This document shows positions 57,295 through 64,000 of a stretch of DNA of 64,000 nucleotides, in pieces (position 1 is the stretch's first letter; each line of letters starts with the position of its first letter). Both the position numbers and the translations under genes were made by a program. The notes under the pieces were generated by a model that did no database searches, was not told where the DNA came from, and worked only from the letters and a program-made list of their open reading frames with translations. This stretch comes from Anaerosalibacter massiliensis. Its GTDB lineage: Bacteria > Bacillota > Clostridia > Tissierellales > Sporanaerobacteraceae. Location of the stretch: assembly GCA_000751555.1 (NCBI GenBank), contig CCEZ01000044.1, forward strand, positions 20,179 to 84,178. Direction: 5' to 3'.

Positions 57295-57314
57295 GAGAGA
57301 TTTTTTAATCTCTC
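57295..57314 (-). terminator. Terminator overlapping the end of the HAD gene
   Basis: Minus strand arms GAGAGATT and AATCTCTC with a 4-base loop that contains the stop codon (57305-57307), then TTTTAC. Confidence 0.65.
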
Positions 57315-58117
57315 CAATATTTCTTAATAGCATGGCTTACACCATCGTCACTATTTGAAAGGGTGATAAAATCCGATTTTTCTTTTACCCTATCTAATGC
57401 ATTTTCCATAGCTATGCCTACCTTCGCATATTCAATCATAGATATATCATTTTCTCCATCTCCAATTGCAACTACACTCTCTCTATTTAAATTATAACTT
57501 TTAGTTATTCTATTCAATGCTTTTCCTTTACTTGCCTTAGAACTATATACTTCTAAGAAACATGGCAAAGAAAATTGAGCAGATATTTCTTCAGAATATT
57601 TTCGTTCTAATTCTTTTTTAAATATAGAAAGGAATTCATTTTCACCACATTGAAGTAATTTACCAATAATATTCCACATATTATTTTTTTCTATAAAATT
57701 ATATAAAGATCCTACTTCTTCAATCTTGGATGTAGAATAATTTCTAAAGATTTCAAATCTCTTATCTTTTTTATTTGAAACATATAAGGTATTTCTTATA
57801 AAGACTACATTATATATATCTTTTTTTTCACATGTTTTAATTATATCTTTTGCTATTTCACTATCAATATTCTCTTCATATATTATTTCTTCTCCAGTAT
57901 AATCAGATATTATACCGCCATTAAATCCTATTACCATTTCTTCTAAACCTAATTTTCTGCTATAGGGTAAAATAGATGTAGGCTCTCTCCCTGAAGCTAG
58001 TATTATTCTCACACCTTCTTCTTTTAATTTAGCTAATTCTTCCTTATTTTTTTCTGATAACTTATGTTCCTCATTAAGAAGTGTACCATCTAAATCTAAT
58101 GCTAATATTTCATACAT
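57305..58117 (-). CDS. HAD-superfamily Cof-type phosphatase
   Basis: 270 residues. HAD motif I LALDLDGTLLN (Asp8 and Asp10), motif II ILASGRE, motif III Lys in SSKASKGKAL, motif IV AIGDGENDISMIEYA. Cof-type cap inserted between motifs II and III. It probably removes phosphate from a sugar phosphate; placed between an oxidoreductase and the PTS operon it may act in the same polyol pathway or limit phosphosugar stress. Confidence 0.88.
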   Translation of the reverse strand: MYEILALDLDGTLLNEEHKLSEKNKEELAKLKEEGVRIILASGREPTSILPYSRKLGLEEMVIGFNGGIISDYTGEEIIYEENIDSEIAKDIIKTCEKKDIYNVVFIRNTLYVSNKKDKRFEIFRNYSTSKIEEVGSLYNFIEKNNMWNIIGKLLQCGENEFLSIFKKELERKYSEEISAQFSLPCFLEVYSSKASKGKALNRITKSYNLNRESVVAIGDGENDISMIEYAKVGIAMENALDRVKEKSDFITLSNSDDGVSHAIKKYWRD

Positions 58118-58150
58118 TTTATACCTCCTTGTTTTATTCCAGATTTTTAT

Positions 58151-59440
58151 CTACATATTATCCTCTTGTAGTTTCCTTAACTTATATATTAAGCTATTAC
58201 AGTCTAGCTCTACCATATCATAAGTAATAAATTCTCCCTTTTTAATATCCCTAAGTACTTTAGTATCTTCATCTATTAGACCAATAGGAACTAGATTTTG
58301 ATTTTTAGCAACTTTATATTCCTCAATACTACCATATACTGTATATCCACCAATACCATCTAATTTTTCTCCAGCTTTTAAATTTTTCTTTGCTACTGTT
58401 ACTGTATCAGCTATAACCCCTTCCGTTGGAGCTATAGTAGCTCTTCGATTTATACAAGCTTCAAATATTGTATTAGGTGTTTCTAGACTAGTAAGGTGAT
58501 ATGGTCTATATAGAACATAATTAGGTCCAGATCCCATTTTTAAATATTCTAATTGACTGTGAACTTCTTCTAAATTTGTCGTAAATATTAAAAATACCCC
58601 TGGAGCTATTCCTCTAACATAATCTACTACTTCATATTTATTGAGAACTCCTCCTTTTTCTTTTAATCTCATAAAACTAGTTAAGTCATCTATATTGCTA
58701 ACTATGCCATGTCCACCTCTAATGTCTGGAACAAAACCTGTAGCATTTGCCATGCAAGTCATTTCTATCATAGTATTTGTTCCATCAATAAATGCTGCTA
58801 ACATATGGGGTTTTAATTTCTTTTTTAATGCCTCATCATATACAGTACTTGGATTTGCCTCTAAGTTTATAGGATTATTTTTCCCTTTTCCTATAGCTAA
58901 AACTTCAAATCCTAATCCTACTGCAAAATCATATAATTCCATAACTGCTCCAGGTTCATCACCTGCAGTTCCTGTATAAATAACACCAGCTTCTTTAGCA
59001 TATCTATGTAGTATTGGACCTACTACTGAGTCTGCTTCTACATTTAACATCACTATATGTTTTCCATTATGAATAGCATCCATAGAAAGTTTTGCTCCTA
59101 CCTTAGGAACACCTGTAGCATCTACTACAACTTGGATTTCATTTGCTTTTGCTGCTATATCTATATCTTCGCTAATTACATACTTCCCTTTTTCTAAAGC
59201 AAAATTAATCTTCTTCAAAGAATTAGATATAACCATGTCATCTTTTTTAATACCTGCAGATAAAAGTGCATTTATTGCTTTCTCAGCATTTCTGTTTATG
59301 ACTAAAGCAGGCAACATTCCTCTTATTCTTGACATCTGATTAACTAAACCTTTACCCATTTTTCCTGCTCCAACTATAGCTACTTTTATAGGAGTACCTT
59401 CTTTCTCTAGTCTAGCTAACTCTTTATTCATATTTAACAT
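58151..59440 (-). CDS. SAF-domain NAD(P)-dependent oxidoreductase, copy 2
   Basis: 429 residues, paralogue of the gene at 52209-53504 with the same order: Rossmann fold (VAIVGAGKMGKGLVNQM), central domain (GTAGDEPGAVMELYDFA, GKGKNNPI, MANATGFVPDIRGGHG) and C-terminal SAF domain (DEDTKVLRDIKKGEFITYDM). It is followed after 33 bases by the HAD phosphatase. Two diverged copies bracket the PTS operon, suggesting two successive or alternative substrates. Confidence 0.85.
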   Translation of the reverse strand: MLNMNKELARLEKEGTPIKVAIVGAGKMGKGLVNQMSRIRGMLPALVINRNAEKAINALLSAGIKKDDMVISNSLKKINFALEKGKYVISEDIDIAAKANEIQVVVDATGVPKVGAKLSMDAIHNGKHIVMLNVEADSVVGPILHRYAKEAGVIYTGTAGDEPGAVMELYDFAVGLGFEVLAIGKGKNNPINLEANPSTVYDEALKKKLKPHMLAAFIDGTNTMIEMTCMANATGFVPDIRGGHGIVSNIDDLTSFMRLKEKGGVLNKYEVVDYVRGIAPGVFLIFTTNLEEVHSQLEYLKMGSGPNYVLYRPYHLTSLETPNTIFEACINRRATIAPTEGVIADTVTVAKKNLKAGEKLDGIGGYTVYGSIEEYKVAKNQNLVPIGLIDEDTKVLRDIKKGEFITYDMVELDCNSLIYKLRKLQEDNM

Positions 59441-59470
59441 TGTATTTCTCCTTTCTGCATATCTTCCTAC

Positions 59471-60700
59471 TTATTTTATCCCAGCATTTTGCCCTGCAAT
59501 ATATCCAGAAGACCAAGCCCATTGGAGATTAAATCCTCCACAATCTCCATCTATATCTACTAATTCTCCTGCAAAATAAAGTCCTTCAACTAATTTAGAT
59601 TCCATTGTACTACTTTCTATTTCTCTTGTATCTACACCTCCTGCTGTTACCTGTGCATTTGACCAAGACTTACTTCCTTTTATTTCAAATCTCCAATCCG
59701 TTAATATATGGGCTATTTTTTCTATCTCTTCATTAGATAAATTAGCTATATTTTTTAATCTATCAATTTTAGTTTCTTTTAATATAACTGGAATTAGCCT
59801 TTTATTTATAAGACCTATGAGTCCAATTTCTATAGTCTTTTTAGGCATATATCCAAACCGAATTTTCAAACTCTCTTCTAACTCATTTTTATCTATACTA
59901 TTTAAAATTGATATTTTCAATATTGGTTTTTTCCCATTATTTAAAAGCTCCAAAGCTTTCCTACTTAGTTGAAGAATTGGAGGGCCAGATATGCCATAAT
60001 CAGTAAAGAGTATATCTCCCCTATCTTCTCTTAAAATCTTATTTTTGTTTATGAGATAGGCAGTACCTAAAACTTTCACTCCATTAATACTTTTAAGAAA
60101 ATTTTCTTCTAATTTTAATTGTACAAGTCCAGGAAATATATCCACAATATTATGTCCTAATTTTTTAGCCAAATTATATCCATTACCATCTGAACCAGTA
60201 GAAGGCATAGCCTTACCACCCGTAGCCAATATAACCCTATCTCCACTAAACCTTCTTCCATCTTTTAAATTTATTAAAAACTTTCCACCTTTATTTTCTA
60301 TATCTTTAACAAAAGCATTACATATTGTTTCTATTCCTAAATTATCTAATTCATATCTCAAAACATCTAATATACTAGAAGCTTGGAAAGATAGAGGAAA
60401 GACTTTTCCACTATCCTCAATTGCTGGGACAATACCTAATTTTTCAAAAAAAGATATAGTTTCTTCTACACCAAATTGAGATAAAGGACTATAAACAAAT
60501 TTAAAATTCTTTCCATGATAATTTTTTACATCCAAAAATTTATTTGTATAATTACATCTTCCATTTCCTGTTGCTAATATTTTCTTTCCTACTCGTGAAT
60601 TTCTTTCTAATATAGTTACTTCTGCACCATTTTTTTTGGCAGAAATAGCTGATATCATTCCTGCAGCTCCACCACCAACAACAATTACTTTCACAGACAT
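59471..60700 (-). CDS. HI0933/YhiN-family flavoprotein
   Basis: 409 residues. FAD-binding VVGGGAAGMISAISAKKNGAEV at the N terminus, GRCNYTN near 48 and the C-terminal AGELVDIDGDCGGFNLQWAWSSG signature of the BaiN/YhiN group. The cellular substrate of most members is unknown; BaiN of clostridia was linked to bile-acid metabolism. Located directly upstream of the SAF oxidoreductase copy 2 by 30 bases, so possibly co-transcribed. Confidence 0.88.
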   Translation of the reverse strand: MSVKVIVVGGGAAGMISAISAKKNGAEVTILERNSRVGKKILATGNGRCNYTNKFLDVKNYHGKNFKFVYSPLSQFGVEETISFFEKLGIVPAIEDSGKVFPLSFQASSILDVLRYELDNLGIETICNAFVKDIENKGGKFLINLKDGRRFSGDRVILATGGKAMPSTGSDGNGYNLAKKLGHNIVDIFPGLVQLKLEENFLKSINGVKVLGTAYLINKNKILREDRGDILFTDYGISGPPILQLSRKALELLNNGKKPILKISILNSIDKNELEESLKIRFGYMPKKTIEIGLIGLINKRLIPVILKETKIDRLKNIANLSNEEIEKIAHILTDWRFEIKGSKSWSNAQVTAGGVDTREIESSTMESKLVEGLYFAGELVDIDGDCGGFNLQWAWSSGYIAGQNAGIK

Positions 60701-60787
60701 ATATATAACTCCTTCTATATTTGATAAGATATTATTTTCCTTATCTTATTTTATACATTATTTTTACTTTTGTCTATTTTGCTAAAT

Positions 60788-60833
60788 AAAAAGCTGTGAA
60801 TCAGTCTTTCTATTCTGACTCACAGCTCTTTAT
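60788..60833 (-). terminator. Terminator of the uracil permease gene
   Basis: Minus strand arms GAGCTGTGAGTCAG and CTGATTCACAGCTTT then TTTATTT. Confidence 0.85.
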
Positions 60834-60843
60834 AAATAGTTGT

Positions 60844-62100
60844 TTAGTTTCTATTTAGTACTCCATTCAATACTACTCCTACTATAGCTGCAAAACTTAG
60901 TCCTGTAATCTTAACAGTTTCTGTTACTGGTATTCCTATAGTTATGCCAAATCTTTTTTCTATAATTCCACTTCCTAGTCCAAGTACTAATATAGTTATC
61001 ATTACTAATATATTTTTAAAATTAAATTTCACTTTATCATTTTTTATAGTTTTAACTCCTATTAAGGATATCATACTAAATAACATAATACTTATTCCGC
61101 CCATTACTGGTATTGGTATACTACTTAAGAGCGCTCCTATTTTAGATACAAATCCTAATATTATGGCAAATATTGCAGCTAGTCTTAAAATTGATGGATC
61201 ATAATTTTTGGTTATAGCAAGTACTCCTGTATTTTCTCCATAAGTTGTATTAGCAGGACCTCCTATTAAAGAAGCAGCTATTGTAGCAAGTCCATCTCCA
61301 AGTAATGTCCTATTTAATCCTGGATCTTCAACGAAGTTTTTCCCTACTACTTGACCATTAGTAGTTATATCTCCTATATGCTCCATAAATACTGCTAATA
61401 CTACAGGGGCTATTATAGATATAGCACCTAAATCAAACTTTGGAAGATTAAATGGCGGTAATGATATGATAGGACTTTCTTTTATTAATGCTAAATCTAC
61501 TATTTCTAATTTTAATGAAAGCAAATATCCTACTACTACACCTGTTAAAATTGATAATTGTTTAAAAAATCCCTTACCTTTAAAGTTCACAAGTAATGCT
61601 GTTATAAGAGTGATTGTTGCAATTAAGAAATTTTTAGAAGCCATATCAAAAGCTGTAGGTATAAGATTCATACCTATTACTATTATCATTGGTCCTACTA
61701 CTTGTGACGGCAAGTATTTCTTTATCTTATCTACGCCAATCTTCTTTACTACAAAGGATAAAACTACATATATTATACCTGCTACCATCATTCCACCTTG
61801 AGCATAGGATAAATCTCCGTTATACATTTCCTTTACAGTGAGTACAACAGGTATAAATGCAAAAGATGAACCTAAAAATACTGGAACTTTGCCTTTTGTA
61901 CATAAGTGAAATATTAATGTACCCATTCCTGCTGAAAACAAAGCTATAGATGGATTCAATCCTGTTAAAATTGGAACTAAGACTGTTGCACCAAACATAG
62001 CAATCAAATGTTGAAGAGCTAAAATAGCCTTTCTTGAAGATTCTTTAGTTTTTAAGCCATTTTTAGAACAAGATTCTTCTTTTAATATATGTTCAGACAT
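60844..62100 (-). CDS. Uracil permease (NCS2 family)
   Basis: 418 residues with about 12-14 membrane segments. NCS2 signatures LALQHLIAMFGATVLVPILTG, the middle motif VFMEHIGDITTNGQVVGKNF and LIGGPANTTYGENTGVLAIT. The pyrimidine-regulated leader with PyrR-type sites identifies uracil as the likely substrate (UraA/PyrP type) rather than xanthine. Confidence 0.93.
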   Translation of the reverse strand: MSEHILKEESCSKNGLKTKESSRKAILALQHLIAMFGATVLVPILTGLNPSIALFSAGMGTLIFHLCTKGKVPVFLGSSFAFIPVVLTVKEMYNGDLSYAQGGMMVAGIIYVVLSFVVKKIGVDKIKKYLPSQVVGPMIIVIGMNLIPTAFDMASKNFLIATITLITALLVNFKGKGFFKQLSILTGVVVGYLLSLKLEIVDLALIKESPIISLPPFNLPKFDLGAISIIAPVVLAVFMEHIGDITTNGQVVGKNFVEDPGLNRTLLGDGLATIAASLIGGPANTTYGENTGVLAITKNYDPSILRLAAIFAIILGFVSKIGALLSSIPIPVMGGISIMLFSMISLIGVKTIKNDKVKFNFKNILVMITILVLGLGSGIIEKRFGITIGIPVTETVKITGLSFAAIVGVVLNGVLNRN

Positions 62101-62104
62101 TAAA

Positions 62105-62280
62105 AAACCCCCTTTTTTTATTAAAGGAGATTCTAAGATCTCCCCTTTTCAGCCTCACAGGACTGAATTAAAAGGCCTACACTATCTGATTGTAATAAAA
62201 AAACTTCTTGACACTAGCAAGAAGTTTTTTGCATAACTAAACCGTTTATCACAATCTTGCCAGTCTCACAGGACTGAATT
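62105..62280 (-). promoter_or_regulatory. Tandem PyrR-type attenuator in the uracil permease leader
   Basis: Two copies of the PyrR-binding loop CAGTCCTGTGAG(A/G)CTG are seen on the minus strand at about 62259-62277 and 62151-62166. The first is followed by a clear terminator (62196-62231, arms AAAAACTTCTTG and CAAGAAGTTTTTT). The second is followed by a hairpin GGAGATctTAGAATCTCC near the ribosome site, so it may block translation instead. PyrR with UMP is known to favour termination. Confidence 0.88.
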
Positions 62281-62308
62281 AAAGATTCGTGTGCCTCTCA
62301 TTTTTTCT

Positions 62309-62337
62309 ATTATAACATTATATTTTATTTTTTGCAA
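62309..62337 (-). promoter_or_regulatory. Promoter of the uracil permease transcript
   Basis: Minus strand: TTGCAA (62332-62337), 17-base spacer, TATAAT (62309-62314). Confidence 0.75.
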
Positions 62338-62341
62338 TATA

Positions 62342-63211
62342 TTATAGTCTTCTAAATACTTCCCCTTCTTCTAATCCTTCTAATTTTAATCCTTCATCTA
62401 TTTGTGCTAATATTAAATCTTTATCTTTTCTCAAAGTACCTCCCAATGGAACATAATTAGAAGCATGATTACTCCTAAATATACAATTATCAACTTCTAA
62501 ATTGCTAATAAATTGTCTAGTTTCAATAAGGACTTCCTTGGGAGTTAAAAGTTGAAATTCTCCATTTTCAACTTCATCATAAAATTCTGTACCTTCTTCT
62601 ACTAGAAGTGTAAGAAGTCCTATATAGTCAGGGTTAATTTCATTCATAACTTTAGCAGATTCAATAGCATGTTCTTGTGACATATCTTTTCCTCCTATAC
62701 CTGATATAAGTGTCACTGAAAGTTTGATTCCTGATTCTACAACTCTTTCTCCTGCTAAAATCATCTCATTAGGAGTAACCCCCTTATTTATTTTCTGTAA
62801 AATTTTTTCACTACCAGATTCTACTCCTAAATATATAATTCCTAATCCTAAATCCTTTAACTCTAACAAATCTTCTTTGCTCTTAAGTAAAATAGATCTA
62901 GGTGAACCATATATCCCAACCCTTTCACATTCAGGAAAAAGCTCTTTTATGGCTCTTAGTATCTTTCTTAAATAATCCATTTTCATAATAAGACCATCAC
63001 CATCTGCTATAAATATCTTTTTTACATTTTTATAGCTTTGTCTCCCTATCATTAAATCTTTTATAATTTCTTCTAATGGTCTTATTCTAAATTTCTTATC
63101 TTTATACATAGAACAAAAAGTACATTTGTTGTGGGAACAGCCTATAGTAGCCTGGACTATAAGACTATAAGCTTCACTTGGGGGTCTATAAACCGTACCT
63201 TCATACCTCAT
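62342..63211 (-). CDS. Radical SAM protein of unknown substrate
   Basis: 289 residues. The iron-sulfur motif is GCSHNKCTFC, i.e. C-x4-C-x2-C rather than the usual C-x3-C-x2-C, near residue 24. IADGDGLIMK stands where the GGE-type SAM contact is expected, and IYLGVESGSEKIL with ISGIGG match Elp3/HemN-like TIM-barrel signatures. No extra FeS domain. This variant family is widespread in Firmicutes without an assigned reaction. Ends next to the uracil permease promoter; transcribed alone. Confidence 0.82.
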   Translation of the reverse strand: MRYEGTVYRPPSEAYSLIVQATIGCSHNKCTFCSMYKDKKFRIRPLEEIIKDLMIGRQSYKNVKKIFIADGDGLIMKMDYLRKILRAIKELFPECERVGIYGSPRSILLKSKEDLLELKDLGLGIIYLGVESGSEKILQKINKGVTPNEMILAGERVVESGIKLSVTLISGIGGKDMSQEHAIESAKVMNEINPDYIGLLTLLVEEGTEFYDEVENGEFQLLTPKEVLIETRQFISNLEVDNCIFRSNHASNYVPLGGTLRKDKDLILAQIDEGLKLEGLEEGEVFRRL

Positions 63212-63385
63212 ATTATCGATCTCCTTTTAATTCATTTAGAATATCCATGTTTTTTACATATAATATAGTTGTTTTCACATCTTGAATAAAATATAAATAT
63301 TCTCTATATATTCTCTTATATTACATACCCTTATGTACCTTTCTAAACCAATTTAGTTGAGTTAAAAATATCAATGATTGTTATA

Positions 63386-63892
63386 CTAATATTTTAAAAT
63401 ATTTAGTATATCTTTTAGAGTCTCTTCTGTATATTCTCCCTTTCTATATTTCCTCATTGTAACAATAACAGCAGTTTGATCTCCTATTTTATAAACTTCT
63501 TTTACAATATTAGGTCTCTCAACAAAAGTACCTAAAACATTAAAGTCCTCATCAAAAAATATAAAAGTAGGTATCTTGACTTTTTCACCTTTAATAAATT
63601 TTTTTAAAAAATCCTCGTTTTCATCTCTATCTATTATAGAAATTTTAATATTATTGTTTATATTTTTCATTCTTTCCAAAACAGGTACATTTACCATACA
63701 ATCAGGGCACCAAATTTCTGCACAAATTAAAACATTTATCTTTTTATCTATGGATTTAATTCTTTCTATAAATTCCTTATTAAAATATATCCCATTCAAA
63801 ATTTCCAATGTTTTTTCCTTGTAAGAATCTTCATCCATATTTACAAATTCTTCAAAAGAAATACCATTATAAAACATTTCTTTAATATCCAA
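63386..63892 (-). CDS. Thioredoxin-family protein
   Basis: 168 residues, cytoplasmic, no signal peptide. Active-site WCPDC in CAEIWCPDCMVNVPVLE near residue 57 and the cis-proline segment VKIPTFIFFDEDF near 107. WCPDC-type thioredoxin-like proteins act as thiol reductases; partner unknown. It has its own promoter. Confidence 0.85.
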   Translation of the reverse strand: MDIKEMFYNGISFEEFVNMDEDSYKEKTLEILNGIYFNKEFIERIKSIDKKINVLICAEIWCPDCMVNVPVLERMKNINNNIKISIIDRDENEDFLKKFIKGEKVKIPTFIFFDEDFNVLGTFVERPNIVKEVYKIGDQTAVIVTMRKYRKGEYTEETLKDILNILKY

Positions 63893-63946
63893 AGCTAATC
63901 CCCCTTTACATAACCCATCAGTATATATTATTAGTTAGTTTACTAA

Positions 63947-63975
63947 ATTATAATATATATGTATTAACAATACAA
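63947..63975 (-). promoter_or_regulatory. Promoter of the thioredoxin-family gene
   Basis: Minus strand: TTGTAT (63970-63975), 17-base spacer, TATAAT (63947-63952), about 60 bases before the start. Confidence 0.6.
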
Positions 63976-64000
63976 TATTTAAATAAAAAAACCCTACCTC

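Noticed and set aside
1..64000. CRISPR arrays, tRNA and rRNA genes
   Set aside because: No regularly spaced repeats of CRISPR length and no tRNA-like cloverleaf or rRNA segments were recognised on reading both strands.

Overview
This is a low-GC, AT-rich segment from a Gram-positive anaerobe-type chromosome (Firmicutes, class Clostridia). Three T-box leaders, a CtsR/McsAB/ClpC operon, DisA, CarD and PyrR-type attenuation all fit. A Tissierellales-like origin is a guess from gene order only. Nearly every gene lies on the minus strand; the clear plus-strand genes are guaD and one small conserved gene next to disA.

Region 1 (1-24.8 kb) is mostly core genome: cysS (cut by the window edge) and cysE behind a Cys T-box, gltX, a DUF1002 protein, a complete agr-type quorum-sensing locus (agrC-agrB-agrD-agrA, with a 39-residue AgrD too short for ordinary gene calling), proS behind a Pro T-box, a NatAB-like ABC exporter, ispF/ispD, a PIN-TRAM protein, carD, disA, radA, the ctsR-mcsA-mcsB-clpC heat-shock operon with a CtsR box, and an EF-G paralogue. 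Two arrays of three 9-bp direct repeats at exact 21-bp spacing (LytTR/AgrA-type sites) lie upstream of agrC and of a 63-residue gene.

Region 2 (24.8-39.5 kb) is an accessory island between guaD and an M3 peptidase. It holds a small RiPP cluster of sactipeptide type: a 46-residue GTG-started precursor with five cysteines spaced exactly every third residue (thurincin H-like), a 21-bp hairpin, a radical SAM/SPASM maturase with an N-terminal PqqD-like recognition domain, and a two-gene ABC transporter. The cluster sits between the intact guaD 3' end and a second, decayed copy of that 3' end. Further on are a dead IS256-family element, a frameshifted secreted protein, an IS3/IS150-group element, broken VanZ-like genes, a second ABC exporter and a truncated VanZ copy, so this cargo too is bracketed by a partial gene duplication.

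Region 3 (39.5-64 kb) is metabolic: an M3 peptidase, ileS behind an Ile T-box, lipoate ligase, and an acetoin/2-oxoacid dehydrogenase operon (E1 alpha, E1 beta, E2, E3) led by a SorC-family regulator. That regulator's promoter lies in a 61-bp near-perfect palindrome that also carries a promoter in the opposite direction. A glucitol-family PTS operon (SorC regulator, GutM, IIC, IIBC, IIA) follows, flanked by two paralogous SAF-domain oxidoreductases and a HAD phosphatase. No sorbitol-6-phosphate dehydrogenase is present, so the polyol substrate is open. The window ends with an HI0933-family flavoprotein, a uracil permease behind a tandem PyrR-type leader, a radical SAM protein and a thioredoxin-like protein.

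No rRNA, tRNA or CRISPR array was seen.
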